Source of the DNA: Secundilactobacillus hailunensis
Lineage (GTDB): Bacteria > Bacillota > Bacilli > Lactobacillales > Lactobacillaceae
Assembly: GCF_005405185.1 (NCBI RefSeq)
Contig: NZ_BJDO01000014.1
Location: forward strand, 1-53,354
Direction of reading: 5' to 3'
Length of the DNA: 53,354 nt
The notes below the pieces were generated by a model. The model was not told the DNA's origin and did no database searches. It saw nothing but the letters and a program-made list of their open reading frames with translations. Each line of letters begins with the position of its first letter. The stretch's first letter is position 1. This document shows positions 16,466 to 25,686 of the stretch, in pieces. The position numbers were made by a program, and so were the translations under genes.

Positions 16466-17281
16466 ATGAGTGAACAATTATTAAGCAAACAGGAATTATC
16501 AGAAAAAGAAGCTAAGTTAGCAAAGGATCTATTTACCGCATACACGACTCGCAAACCATTGAAAGAATCAGACTACAAAGGTTACGCCGATAGTGAAGAC
16601 GCTGCTTACCGCGTTCAACGTCAGCTCACCGAAGATAAGAACGAAGCCGTTGGTGGCTACAAGGTTTCACTGACCAGTAAGCAAACCCAGGACATGTTCG
16701 ATTCCGACAGTCCGCTGTACGGTGCTCAAGTTAAGAGCCATTTCGTCAAATCACCGCACAACGTGGCTGCCACGGACGTCATGGATCCCCTGGCTGAAGT
16801 TGAAATGCTGTTTACCGCTAAAGAAGACCTTTCCGCTAGCGATTCACTAGAAGACCTCTTCAACAAAACCAAGGTTGCCCCAGCCGTTGAAGTTCCCGAT
16901 TCACGGTTTAGCGACTGGTTCCCAAGTCTTTCTAAGTACATGGTCATGGCCGATGCAGCCGTTGGTGGCTACGTCGTCTACGGTGAAGAAGTCGATGCTA
17001 ACAAACTCTTCGAGACACCAGACGACCTCGCTAAAGTCACCTGCGAACTCTTCCATGATGGCAAGAAGCTCAAAGATGGCCAAGCGACAGAAGTTCTCGG
17101 CAACCCACTGAATTCACTTCAATGGCTCGTCAAGAAGCTCGATTCACAAGGTATGCCGCTAAAGGCTGGCCAGCGCGTTTCAAGCGGTACCTTCCTCCTA
17201 CCAGAATCACTTACTAAGGGCGACTGGAAAGCCACGTTTGACAAGGGTCTAGGTGCTGTACTGCTCCATGTCGATCGGTAA
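16466..17281 (+). CDS. 2-keto-4-pentenoate hydratase family protein (MhpD-like)
   Basis: 271 residues from ATG 16466, the codon that follows GGAGG at the right distance; an upstream in-frame TTG overlaps that site and is rejected. The family adds water to 2-hydroxypenta-2,4-dienoate-type substrates using a metal bound by acidic residues, and the matching PLAEVEMLF and APAVEVPDSRF segments are present. Lactobacilli lack aromatic ring meta-cleavage, so the real substrate is probably another 2-keto or enol acid. T-box control points to a link with amino acid status. Confidence 0.8.
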   Translation: MSEQLLSKQELSEKEAKLAKDLFTAYTTRKPLKESDYKGYADSEDAAYRVQRQLTEDKNEAVGGYKVSLTSKQTQDMFDSDSPLYGAQVKSHFVKSPHNVAATDVMDPLAEVEMLFTAKEDLSASDSLEDLFNKTKVAPAVEVPDSRFSDWFPSLSKYMVMADAAVGGYVVYGEEVDANKLFETPDDLAKVTCELFHDGKKLKDGQATEVLGNPLNSLQWLVKKLDSQGMPLKAGQRVSSGTFLLPESLTKGDWKATFDKGLGAVLLHVDR

Positions 17282-17331
17282 AATTTGGTAAAAGACTACT
17301 ATAATATAGCAATTTAATCATTACGATTTAA

Positions 17332-17382
17332 AATACGATGTTGCTCTGGCTGATTTGATGGCTGGGGGCATCGTATTTTTTT
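17332..17382 (+). terminator. Terminator after the hydratase
   Basis: AATACGATG/CATCGTATT stem followed by TTTTTTT. Confidence 0.85.
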
Positions 17383-17483
17383 GTGATCTAGCCAAATTGT
17401 GTCGGCGTAATAGGGTACGTTAGCACCTTTATTTTACCTAGCCTAAACGCGCGCCACTCGGCATGCCCCGGCCATGTAAGTCA

Positions 17484-17526
17484 AAAAAACGAGAACCCAG
17501 CAAGAAACGCTGAATTCTCGTTTTTT
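17484..17526 (-). terminator. Bidirectional terminator after the aminotransferase
   Basis: AAAAAACGAGAA...CAGC/CGCTG...TCTCGTTTTTT; serves the minus-strand aminotransferase and backs up the hydratase terminator. Confidence 0.85.
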
Positions 17527-17565
17527 CGTCTTACATTCTGGGGCATAAGCGCCGAGTTCTGCACT

Positions 17566-18741
17566 CTACTTCTTAAACAACCCCAACTTCCCTATCCGTT
17601 CGCAAGCTTCCGTAAATCGTGGTTCATCAATCAGCAACCCAATTCTCACGAAGCCTTCACCGCTCTTGCCAAAGCCAGTCCCCGGTGCAACCGCTACCGC
17701 GCACTTATCTAGCAATAAATCAGCAAATTCTTCACTGGTATACCCCTTTGGCACCGGCATCCATGCATAGAACGTCCCACCTGATGGGTAGGGTTCCCAG
17801 CCGATTTTACGCGCAGCAGCATAAAAGTCATCGTGTCGCTTTTGATAACGGGCAACCAACGTCTTAACGGTGGATTGATCACTGTTCAATGCGGCGATCG
17901 CAGCGTCTTGAATGGCTGGAAATACCGAAACAAACAAGTGATCCTGAATCAAATTAATGGCTTCGATCATGTCAGCATTACCCACAGCAAAACCGATCCG
18001 CCAGCCAGCCATGTTGTATGACTTAGATAAAGTATAGGTTTCGATTCCAACATCTTTGGCACCCGGCGTCTGTAAGAAGCTCACTGGCCGCTTGCCATCA
18101 AAACCAATCGCACCGTAGGCAAAGTCCTGCACCACACCAATATGATGTGCTTTAGCGAACTTAACCGTGTCTTGATAGAACTCCGGCGTCGCCACAGCAC
18201 CGGTTGGGTTGTGGGGATAATTCAGGTACATTAATTTAGCCTGTTCCACCACTTTTGAATCTAATTGCTGATAATCCGGTAAATAATGATTGTCGGCTGA
18301 CAGTGACATTAATTCCAGCTTAACCTGTGCCAAAGCCACTCCTGATAAATAATCCGGATAACCGGGATCGGGCAGCAACATCGTGTCACCAGGGTTCAGC
18401 AATGCAAATGGTAATTCAACTAGCCCAATCTTAGAACCGCCAAGAATGGCCACTTCTTTTTCAGGGTCCAGGTCAACCCCGTATTCGCGTTTGTAAAAGT
18501 CTGCGGCAGCCTGCTTTAACCGTGGCATCCCACGAAACAGCGAATACTTATGGTCAGCTGGATCAGCAGTCGCCTTTTGCATGGCCTTCACAATAAAATC
18601 AGGCGTTGGCTGATCGGGATTACCTTGTCCCAGATTGATCACGTCAGCCCCAGTTGCTGCCTTAGCGTTCACTTTGGCAACTAAATTAGCAAAAAACTGT
18701 TTGGGTAAATGTTGCAATACTTTGGATTCCTCAAACTTCAA
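17566..18741 (-). CDS. PLP-dependent aminotransferase, MtnE-like
   Basis: 391 residues, class I/II fold type I. The N terminus (INLGQGNPDQPTP) and the region around the Schiff-base lysine (YTLSKSYNMAGWRIGFAVGN) closely resemble the Bacillus methionine/2-keto-4-methylthiobutyrate transaminase MtnE (YkrV). The NYPHNPTGA and DFAYGAIGFDG cofactor motifs are intact. It may use methionine, aromatic or branched-chain amino acids; substrate choice cannot be read. No other methionine-salvage gene lies near. Neighbours are amino-acid catabolic or transport genes. The ATG lies 9 bases after GAGGGGG. Confidence 0.85.
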   Translation of the reverse strand: MKFEESKVLQHLPKQFFANLVAKVNAKAATGADVINLGQGNPDQPTPDFIVKAMQKATADPADHKYSLFRGMPRLKQAAADFYKREYGVDLDPEKEVAILGGSKIGLVELPFALLNPGDTMLLPDPGYPDYLSGVALAQVKLELMSLSADNHYLPDYQQLDSKVVEQAKLMYLNYPHNPTGAVATPEFYQDTVKFAKAHHIGVVQDFAYGAIGFDGKRPVSFLQTPGAKDVGIETYTLSKSYNMAGWRIGFAVGNADMIEAINLIQDHLFVSVFPAIQDAAIAALNSDQSTVKTLVARYQKRHDDFYAAARKIGWEPYPSGGTFYAWMPVPKGYTSEEFADLLLDKCAVAVAPGTGFGKSGEGFVRIGLLIDEPRFTEACERIGKLGLFKK

Positions 18742-19247
18742 AACTCAATTCCCCCTCATTAAATATATGTATAGTACGTTGCTGAATAAAGCTCGGACTA
18801 ATTAAAGGTCCTATTAAAATATAATTAAAGCACAATTAATATATGGTTGCAAATTCAGGTGGAAATTCTTTTTCTACTTAGTTGATATAACCGTACTAAT
18901 ACGTGATGTTAGAAAACCTTATTTAAAATAATAATAAATTAGCGATAAAATTAAATATTAATTAGATAACTGCTGAAAAGATTAAAAAATATCTGTTTTA
19001 AATACATCTTAAGAAGTATTGTTGAACTGTAAACGTTGCATATTTATATATGTACCGAATAATATTAAATTCATTTCAAATTATTTAATATTGGTTTAAA
19101 GCCTATTATAATGGTTTATTTCAAATATTGAGCCTCAATTTAATGAATTATTTCTCAAAAATAAATAATTTAATTTAAAAAATTGGCTATACATTTCGTT
19201 AAATGACTGTTATTATATTCTCATAATCATATGTTAGCTTTTTTAAC
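18742..19247. other. 500-base AT-rich divergent intergenic region
   Basis: Between the divergent aminotransferase and glnPH genes the sequence is strongly AT-rich, with runs such as ATAATTTAATTTAAAAAATT. No open frame or clear riboswitch is seen. It must hold both promoters; TTATATT near 19210-19216 is a possible -10 for glnPH, but no convincing -35 pair was found. Confidence 0.5.
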
Positions 19248-19268
19248 ATGAATTTAAGGAGGAATTCT

Positions 19269-20708
19269 ATGAAACGTCACTTTGTCTCGGTTGTGAGCGG
19301 TTTGGCCGTCCTAATTGCCATGTTTGTCACCTTTGGCTTAGGTGCTACCCCCGCAAAAGCAACTACTACTTATCAAGTTGCAACTGATTCTACTTTTCCA
19401 CCATTCGAATTTGCCAATAGCCATAATAAATACGTTGGTATTGATATTGATCTTCTGCACGCCATTGCTAAGGATCAAGGCTTTAAGGTCAACATTAAAC
19501 CGACTAGTTTTAACTCAGCCATTCAAAGTGTCCAATCCGGTCAAATGGATGGGGTCATCGCGGGTATGTCGATCACCAAAGAGCGTGAAGCCACCTTTGA
19601 TTTTTCTAAACCCTACTTTATGTCCGGTGTTGTCATGGCAGCGAAACCTAACGGCAAAATTACCAAACTCAGCCAATTACGCGGTAAGCGAGTCGCTGTT
19701 AAGACTGGAACTTCCGGTGCACAATATGCCCAAAGTATTCATAAGGAGTACGGTTTTAAAATCGTCACTTTCGATGAATCGAATGATATGTATCAAGATG
19801 TCCTGACCGGCAACTCAGCCGCCTGCTTTGAAGATTCACCGGTTATGAGATACGCGGTACGGCAAGGCACTAAGTTAAAGATCTACACCAAGCCAACCTT
19901 AAACGGTCCCTATGGCTTCGCTGTTAAAAAGGGCCACAACCAAAAGCTGCTACGGATGTTCAACAACGGCCTCGCCGATTTGAAGTCCAATGGTGAATAT
20001 GCTCGAATCACTCGCCACTACCTTGGTGCTAAGGGCAGTTCCGATACCACTTCTGACCGGACGTTCTTAGGATTACTCAAACAAAACAAAGGTGCGTTAT
20101 TAAGTGGGTTTGAGCAAACCGTTTGGCTCACCGTGGTCGCCATCTTCTTTGCCACCCTGTTTGGTGTCATCGTTGGGTTGTTAGGTGTCGTACCTAATAA
20201 GTTCTTTAACGGGTTATCCACCACTTTGATTTACATATTCCGTGGTTTACCATTACTGGTTTTAGCCCTCTTTATTTATACTGGGATTCCCAGCCTGACC
20301 GGTTCCAAGATTCCTGCGTTTGTTGCTGGTACCATTACGCTGATGTTTAACGAAGGTGCCTACATCGCTGCCTTCGTTAAAGGCGGGATAAACGCCGTGG
20401 ATGATGGCCAGATGGAAGCTGCCCGCAGCCTTGGGTTACCGTTTGGCAAGGCCATGCGGCGCGTTATTTTACCACAGGGTATCCGAATCATGATTCCGTC
20501 ATTTATTAACCAATTCATTATTACGTTGAAAGATACCTCAATTCTTTCAATCATCGGCATCATTGAACTGACCCAAACCGGGAAGATCATCATTGCCCGG
20601 AATTTGGAAGGCTTCAAGGTTTGGACGATCATCGCGATTATTTACCTCATCGTCATTACCCTGTTGACATGGCTATCAAATTGGGTTGAAAGGAGAATTC
20701 GCCTATGA
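19269..20708 (+). CDS. glnP: Amino acid ABC transporter, fused binding protein and permease (GlnHP type)
   Basis: 479 residues from ATG 19269, which follows AAGGAGGAATTCT; an upstream in-frame ATG overlaps that site. It has a signal peptide ending near ATPAKA, one SBP_bac_3 binding domain (residues about 38-258, with FPPFEF and [12 protein letters not shown]) and a permease domain with the EAA loop ([21 protein letters not shown]). Such fusions import glutamine, glutamate, asparagine or related polar amino acids. Only one binding domain is present, not the tandem pair of lactococcal GlnPQ. The stop overlaps the glnQ start by 4 bases. Confidence 0.9.
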   Translation: MKRHFVSVVSGLAVLIAMFVTFGLGATPAKATTTYQVATDSTFPPFEFANSHNKYVGIDIDLLHAIAKDQGFKVNIKPTSFNSAIQSVQSGQMDGVIAGMSITKEREATFDFSKPYFMSGVVMAAKPNGKITKLSQLRGKRVAVKTGTSGAQYAQSIHKEYGFKIVTFDESNDMYQDVLTGNSAACFEDSPVMRYAVRQGTKLKIYTKPTLNGPYGFAVKKGHNQKLLRMFNNGLADLKSNGEYARITRHYLGAKGSSDTTSDRTFLGLLKQNKGALLSGFEQTVWLTVVAIFFATLFGVIVGLLGVVPNKFFNGLSTTLIYIFRGLPLLVLALFIYTGIPSLTGSKIPAFVAGTITLMFNEGAYIAAFVKGGINAVDDGQMEAARSLGLPFGKAMRRVILPQGIRIMIPSFINQFIITLKDTSILSIIGIIELTQTGKIIIARNLEGFKVWTIIAIIYLIVITLLTWLSNWVERRIRL

Positions 20709-21448
20709 ACACAAAAATTAAAGTAAGAGTTAGCAATTTAGTTAAAAACTTTGGCGATAACAAAGTTCTCAAGGGTATCAATATGGAAGTCCATGATAAC
20801 GAAGTGGTCGTGGTCATTGGCCCATCCGGTTCTGGTAAAAGTACCTTTCTTAGAAACTTAAACCGGCTGGAAGCACCCACCAGTGGCTCCATCGTAATCG
20901 ATGATATGGACATTGCCGATCCAAAAACCGACATCAACAAGGTTCGGGAAAATATCGGCATGGTGTTCCAACACTTTAACCTCTTTAGTAATTTATCCGT
21001 CAGTGAAAACGTGATGTTAGCCCCCGTTGAACTGAAGAAAAGAACGAAGACCGAAGCCGCCAAACAGGCTCACGACCTGCTAAACATGGTTGGGCTGGAT
21101 TCCAAGTTCAATGCCACCGTCCAATCCCTATCCGGTGGGCAACAGCAACGGGTTGCCATTGCCCGGGCGCTAGCGATGAACCCCAACGTAATGCTGTTTG
21201 ATGAACCAACTTCCGCCCTTGACCCCGAAATGGTCGGTGACGTGCTGGCGGTTATGAAGCAACTGGCCAAACAAGGCATGACCATGATCGTGGTCACCCA
21301 TGAAATGGGCTTCGCTAAAGAAGTGGCCGATCGCGTGGTCTTCGTCGATGATGGCAACATTCAAGAACAAGGCACGCCTGATGAGATGTTTAATCACCCG
21401 CAAAACCCGCATTTACAAGACTTCTTGGATAAGGTCTTAAACGTTTAA
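20705..21448 (+). CDS. glnQ: Amino acid ABC transporter ATP-binding protein
   Basis: 247 residues of the polar amino acid ABC ATPase family. Walker [10 protein letters not shown], signature LSGGQQQR, Walker [15 protein letters not shown] and the switch histidine in VTHEMGF are complete. ATG overlaps the permease stop (ATGA), so it forms a two-gene operon with the fused binding-permease protein and energises it at the membrane. A strong terminator follows. Confidence 0.95.
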   Translation: MNTKIKVRVSNLVKNFGDNKVLKGINMEVHDNEVVVVIGPSGSGKSTFLRNLNRLEAPTSGSIVIDDMDIADPKTDINKVRENIGMVFQHFNLFSNLSVSENVMLAPVELKKRTKTEAAKQAHDLLNMVGLDSKFNATVQSLSGGQQQRVAIARALAMNPNVMLFDEPTSALDPEMVGDVLAVMKQLAKQGMTMIVVTHEMGFAKEVADRVVFVDDGNIQEQGTPDEMFNHPQNPHLQDFLDKVLNV

Positions 21449-21467
21449 AATCAATCATGTGAACAGT

Positions 21468-21511
21468 AAAAAAACTAGCTTGCCAGTAAATAACTGGTAA
21501 GCTAGTTTTTT
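21468..21511. terminator. Bidirectional terminator between glnQ and the HesB-like gene
   Basis: AAAAAACTAGCTTGCCAG/CTGGTAAGCTAGTTTTTT with short loop; A- and T-runs on opposite sides serve both convergent genes. Confidence 0.9.
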
Positions 21512-21525
21512 ATGAAGCAGCGATT

Positions 21526-21897
21526 TTAATTAGCTGACGCGACAATTTCTGGATGATCCAAGATTTCCACATTGGAATCGACCAGCCCTTCATCCGTCTT
21601 AAGAGTGATCAGCCCTAATTTACTCAAATTAAGTTCTGGGGTTTTATTAATAAAGTTATCCGCATAACCCTTAATGTGAACATCACCTAAGGCACTGTCC
21701 AAAGTTTCATCATAAACAGTATCAATTTTCTGCTGATCCACGACTAAGAACCGAAAGCTAACATCCAGTGAGCAAACGCCAACTTCAGAATAGGCTCCGA
21801 CACCGTCATCAAAGTCTAGAATTAAACGGTCATTTGGATCGGTCAGGTGTTTCTGAAGCCGTTCTTGTACCGTTTCGCTCATTTTAAGTGTTGTCAT
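21526..21897 (-). CDS. Iron-sulfur cluster biosynthesis family protein (HesB/IscA-like)
   Basis: 123 residues. The segment LILDFDDGVGAYSEVGVCSLDVSFRFLVVD matches in part the Fe-S_biosyn-domain proteins annotated in lactobacilli. The three conserved cysteines of true IscA scaffolds are not present (only one Cys is visible), so cluster binding is doubtful. It stands alone between convergent and divergent neighbours, without suf or isc genes. Function uncertain; cytosolic. Confidence 0.7.
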   Translation of the reverse strand: MTTLKMSETVQERLQKHLTDPNDRLILDFDDGVGAYSEVGVCSLDVSFRFLVVDQQKIDTVYDETLDSALGDVHIKGYADNFINKTPELNLSKLGLITLKTDEGLVDSNVEILDHPEIVASAN

Positions 21898-22032
21898 ATC
21901 AAATCCCCCTTTTTACATAAACTCATTTTGCCACGGATTGCGCCAAGTTGCAATTAGATTGTGCACAACTGTAATTCGATTCAGATTCAATTTACGCTAT
22001 AATCATAAGAAAAGACTCCGGAGGCTCTACTT

Positions 22033-22875
22033 ATGAAATTTTCCGTGCTTGGCCCTGCTGGCACCTTTGCGGATGCCGCAGCTAAGAAATACCTGTCGTT
22101 ACATCCCATTAAGAACGTTGAAATCGACTACCATGCGACTTTTGATCAGGTCTATCACGCGGTCACGCCCGATGGTATCGGCCTATTACCGCTGGAAAAC
22201 CAACTAGACGGATTCGTTCTAGCCACCCTGCAGCGCTTGCAGGTCGCAGACATTGATGAAATTGGTGAAGTCACTGTACCGGTTAATTTTGGCTTAGCTG
22301 GTAAAGTCAGCAGTCTAGTTGAGATCAAACGAATCTACGTGCAATTCAAAACTGAGGGTCAGTGCCAGAAACTGCTCTCACAATTACCCAATGCCCAGAT
22401 CATCACCACTTCCAGCAACATGGTTTCGGTGGCAAAATTACGTGCTGGTGAAACTGGCGACGCTGCCATCATGCCGCAATCCCAATTAGCCGTGCAGGAC
22501 TTCTCCTTTAAGCTGGACAACGTGGCTGATCAAACCGACAACAATACGCGATTCATCGTCTTCAAAAAACAGCCGGCCGTGCTGAAATTACCAACACAAC
22601 CGGCTGTTGAACAACCTGCGAAATTTAAGTATGTGGTCTTTGTGACACCGCCCACCGAAGAAGTGGGTGTACTTTACCAGATTTTATCCTATTTTGCGAA
22701 AACGCATTTAAACCTGGTCACCATTATGTCTATGCCAACCCGGCGCAAGATCGGTATCTACTCATTTTATATCGAAATTTCCGGTACCTTTGATCAAGAA
22801 GCCGTTTTGGTTGAAACTGTGAAGCAAATGACTGCCGTTTATACAATTCATTCACTGGGACTCTATGCGCTTTGA
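22033..22875 (+). CDS. pheA: Prephenate dehydratase
   Basis: 280 residues. The PDT domain (residues about 1-180) starts with VLGPAGTFADAAA and carries IGLLPLENQLDG and the NNTRFIVF end motif (TDNNTRF), all diagnostic. An ACT-like regulatory domain follows (about 200-280), with the usual phenylalanine-binding GAL and ESRP motifs replaced by less conserved sequence. It converts prephenate to phenylpyruvate. No other aromatic pathway gene lies nearby. It is convergent with the first PanE-like gene and overlaps its 3' end by 13 bases. Confidence 0.9.
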   Translation: MKFSVLGPAGTFADAAAKKYLSLHPIKNVEIDYHATFDQVYHAVTPDGIGLLPLENQLDGFVLATLQRLQVADIDEIGEVTVPVNFGLAGKVSSLVEIKRIYVQFKTEGQCQKLLSQLPNAQIITTSSNMVSVAKLRAGETGDAAIMPQSQLAVQDFSFKLDNVADQTDNNTRFIVFKKQPAVLKLPTQPAVEQPAKFKYVVFVTPPTEEVGVLYQILSYFAKTHLNLVTIMSMPTRRKIGIYSFYIEISGTFDQEAVLVETVKQMTAVYTIHSLGLYAL

Positions 22876-23870
22876 GCCGTCTTAGCTGTTGCTTTTTCCG
22901 CTTTAGCAGCATCCCGGGCCTTCCGTTCATTTGCCCGGTGATATTCAGCTAAATGAACCAGGTTAGTCAGGAAAATATGAGTCTTCGCTTCGTAATTGTG
23001 TTCACGGCCGAGTTTAGCAATATAGCCGTTGATGTAATCAACTTCGGTTGGGCGGTCATGGATCATGTCTTGGTACATGGATGGGTAATGCAGCGGCATA
23101 TCAATTCTGGTATTAATGTCCAGCGCGTGCATTTCTTCATCCCGGCTGGAAACTAGTGTGATACCGGCTCGTTCGCAAATATCGTAAGCTTCGTCGATCA
23201 GCTGACGGCCCAGATCATAGGCTTTATCGAAGTTGCCAAGTTCACCCATTGGAATTTCAAACATGGTGCAAAGCGTGTTGATAACCGAATTGAAAATAAC
23301 CTTGGTCATCAAAGTGCCCTTGAAGTTCGTGGTCAACGTCGGGTGCATTTGCGCCTTTTCTAGTTCGTCGAATAATCGGTGAGTCATTTCATCCGGTTTT
23401 TCCGTTAAATTAGCCATGTTCATTTTACCGGCACCGCGTTTACCCATAAAATCAACGTCGCCGGGGCCGTTCAAAACGGTGGCAATCAACGCTGTTCCGG
23501 CAATAATCTTATCATCTGCAAAGTACTGCTGTAATTTTTCAATGTGTCCCATGCCGTTCATGCAGGTGAAGACATACTGCTTATCGTTAAAGAAATGCTC
23601 GCAGCGCTTCAGAAAACCGGCCAACTGCATTTGCTTGGTGAAGAAGATCAGCATATCCGGATCACCATGGTACGTTTCTGGTGTTTCCAATTTGATAGGA
23701 ATCAAATGGCGGTCTTGATGGTCACGGGAAACGTAGGCACCGCCCTGCGCGTGAATCTTATCAATGTTGGGCTGCCAAGTATCAATAAACGTGACGTCGT
23801 TGCCCGCCTCTTGTAGTAAAATTCCGTAACGTAACCCCATTGCACCTGCACCGATCATTGCAAATTTCAT
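22863..23870 (-). CDS. PanE/ApbA-family 2-keto-acid reductase, copy 1
   Basis: 335 residues from ATG 23870 (after GGAG). N-terminal NADP site IGAGAMGLRYG, lysine and asparagines of the catalytic helix (TKVIFNSVINTL) and the Ser/Glu pair (YPSMYQD...TEVDYINGY) are all present. In lactic acid bacteria related PanE proteins are D-2-hydroxyacid dehydrogenases that reduce keto acids from amino acids, besides ketopantoate reduction. No pan gene is near. Close paralogue of the next gene, with its own promoter and T-box. The Ala/Lys-rich tail (KARDAAKAEKATAK) is specific to this copy. Confidence 0.85.
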   Translation of the reverse strand: MKFAMIGAGAMGLRYGILLQEAGNDVTFIDTWQPNIDKIHAQGGAYVSRDHQDRHLIPIKLETPETYHGDPDMLIFFTKQMQLAGFLKRCEHFFNDKQYVFTCMNGMGHIEKLQQYFADDKIIAGTALIATVLNGPGDVDFMGKRGAGKMNMANLTEKPDEMTHRLFDELEKAQMHPTLTTNFKGTLMTKVIFNSVINTLCTMFEIPMGELGNFDKAYDLGRQLIDEAYDICERAGITLVSSRDEEMHALDINTRIDMPLHYPSMYQDMIHDRPTEVDYINGYIAKLGREHNYEAKTHIFLTNLVHLAEYHRANERKARDAAKAEKATAKTAQSA

Positions 23871-23903
23871 TAAAATCACACTCCAATTATTTTATTTGAC
23901 GAG

Positions 23904-24190
23904 AAAAAAAGCGCCCCTGACCAAGTTCATCACTTGATCAAGGGCGTTTGTGCGCTGTACCACCTTAATTTGTGCCACCTTCACAGATGGTCACCTCTCA
24001 CGTACGGTCCCCGGGGACGATACGCTGATCCAGTAAGGCGGATACACCATGAACACTCAAAAATCGCATTCATTGCTCAAAGGTTACTTTCACCGCTGGC
24101 TGCACCACCCCTTCGCACTTTACGGGGCTCACTTGAAGCTTACCAGGAGTTACTCTCCTTCTCATCGCATTTATTTTTCTCATCATTTGT
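23904..24190 (-). promoter_or_regulatory. T-box leader of PanE-like copy 1
   Basis: T-box core AAGGTGGTACAGCGCA (minus strand, 23966-23951), then terminator stem with CGCCCTTGATCAAGT/ACTTGGTCAGGGGCG and TTTTTTT (23904-23946). Stem I holds ATGCGATGAGAAGGAGAGTA, and the specifier side reads AATGCGATTTTTGAG. Candidate specifiers TGC or GCG; not resolved by eye. Confidence 0.85.
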
Positions 24191-24202
24191 TAATGTGGTT
24201 TT

Positions 24203-24231
24203 AATATATGCCTCGTTTTCTAATTCGTCAA
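24203..24231 (-). promoter_or_regulatory. Promoter of PanE-like copy 1
   Basis: TTGACG, 17 bases, TATATT on the minus strand. Confidence 0.75.
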
Positions 24232-24317
24232 GCCTTATTTTCCTAAGTTTAGCGATTTCAAGTAAACGAAGCTGGCTATGTATCGTTCGAAAATTAAAGC
24301 AATCTAGTCACCCTATG

Positions 24318-25322
24318 TTATTGCCGACTTGTATGAACCGTTTCAGTTTGAGCTGCTTGTCTTTCTCGTGCCTGCTTTAGATTAGCCCGATGGTATTCTG
24401 ACAAGTGAACCAGGTTGGTCAAGAACACGTGGGTTTTAGCATCGTAGTGATATTTCGCGCCTAGTTTAGCGATATAGCCGTTGATATAATCTACTTCAGT
24501 TGGCCGGTCATGAACCATGTCCTGATACATAGATGGGTAGTGCAGCGGCATTGTGACTCGACAATTATAGTCTAATGCGTGCAACTCTTCATCGCGGGTC
24601 GATACCAGAGTGATCCCCGCCCGTTCACAAACGTCGTAGGCTTCATCGATCAGCTGACGGCTCAAATCATAGGCTTTGTCAAAGTTTCCATACTCACCCA
24701 TCTGCATTTCAAACAGCGTGCAGAGGGTGTTCATCACGGAGTTAAAGATAACTTTTGTCATGAGGGTTCCCTTGAAGTTCGTGGTCAACGTGGGGTTCAT
24801 CTGCGCCTTTTTGAATTCATCGAACAGGCGGTGAGTCATCTCATCCGGTTTTTCAGTTAAGTTCGCCATGTTCATCTTACCGGCACCGCGTTTACCCATA
24901 AAATCAACGTCGCCGGGGCCGTTCAAAACGGTGGCAATCAGCGCCGTTCCGGCAATGATCTTATCATCGGCGAAATACTGCTGTAGTTTTTCAACGTGGC
25001 CCATGCCATTCATGCAGGTAAAAGCGTACTGCTTGTCGTTAAAGAAGTGCGCGCAGCGTTTCAAGAAGCCCGCTAATTGCATTTGCTTAGTAAAGAAAAT
25101 CACCACATCTGGGTCACCCTGATAGGTTTCTGGTGTCACCAGCTTAACGGGTACCAGATGACGGTCTTGACCATCCCGCGAAACGTAAACACCGCCTTGT
25201 TGATGAACTTTATCAAGATTTGGCTGCCAAGTGTCAACAAACGTGACATCATTGCCAGCCTCTTGTAATAAGACGCCATAACGTAAACCCATTGCACCTG
25301 CACCAACCATTGCAAATTCCAT
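24318..25322 (-). CDS. PanE/ApbA-family 2-keto-acid reductase, copy 2
   Basis: 334 residues; the same NADP motif, catalytic Lys/Asn helix (TKVIFNSVMNTL) and Ser/Glu pair as copy 1. The proteins are nearly identical through long central stretches (for example the GDVDFMGKRGAGKMNMANL region) and differ at both termini. Presumably a D-2-hydroxyacid dehydrogenase acting on amino-acid-derived keto acids; the difference near the substrate helix (FEMQMGEYG here, FEIPMGELG in copy 1) could change preference. It has its own T-box and promoter, so the whole gene-plus-leader unit was duplicated. Confidence 0.85.
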   Translation of the reverse strand: MEFAMVGAGAMGLRYGVLLQEAGNDVTFVDTWQPNLDKVHQQGGVYVSRDGQDRHLVPVKLVTPETYQGDPDVVIFFTKQMQLAGFLKRCAHFFNDKQYAFTCMNGMGHVEKLQQYFADDKIIAGTALIATVLNGPGDVDFMGKRGAGKMNMANLTEKPDEMTHRLFDEFKKAQMNPTLTTNFKGTLMTKVIFNSVMNTLCTLFEMQMGEYGNFDKAYDLSRQLIDEAYDVCERAGITLVSTRDEELHALDYNCRVTMPLHYPSMYQDMVHDRPTEVDYINGYIAKLGAKYHYDAKTHVFLTNLVHLSEYHRANLKQARERQAAQTETVHTSRQ

Positions 25323-25352
25323 TCAAATCACACTCCACTTATTTATTTGACG

Positions 25353-25640
25353 AGAAAAAAAGCGCCCTCGATCAAGTTCATCACTTGATCAAGGGCGCCT
25401 GTGCGCTGTACCACCTTAATTTACGGTTTCTTCACAAAAACCGCCTTTTCACGTACGGTCCTGGGAACGATACGCTAGTCCAGTAAGGCGGACACACCGT
25501 GAACACTCAATCATCGTATCACTGCTCATAGGTGATTTTCACTGCTGGTATGCTTACCCCTTTTCACTTAACGGGGCTCACTTGAAGCTTACCAACAGTT
25601 ACTTTCCTAATCATCGCATTTATTTTTCTCATCATTTATT
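25353..25640 (-). promoter_or_regulatory. T-box leader of PanE-like copy 2
   Basis: T-box core AAGGTGGTACAGCGCAC (minus), terminator GCGCCCTTGATCAAGT/ACTTGATCGAGGGCGC with TTTTTTT (25355-25398). Stem I is similar to the leader of copy 1, but the specifier side reads GATACGATGATTGAG; candidate specifiers TAC (Tyr) or ACG (Thr). So the codon position differs between copies. Confidence 0.85.
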
Positions 25641-25651
25641 AATACTATTTT

Positions 25652-25680
25652 AATATATACTCTGTCTTCAACTTTGTCAA
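25652..25680 (-). promoter_or_regulatory. Promoter of PanE-like copy 2
   Basis: TTGACA, 17 bases, TATATT on the minus strand, 7 bases past the corA stop. Confidence 0.8.
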
Positions 25681-25686
25681 CTTCAG

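Noticed and set aside
23934-24380. A 148-codon plus-strand frame across the first PanE-like leader
   Set aside because: It overlaps the T-box, the promoter and the neighbouring gene on the opposite strand and has no family signature.
12733-25640. Firm specifier codons for the four T-boxes
   Set aside because: Stem I folding by hand gave more than one possible codon each, so only candidates are named.
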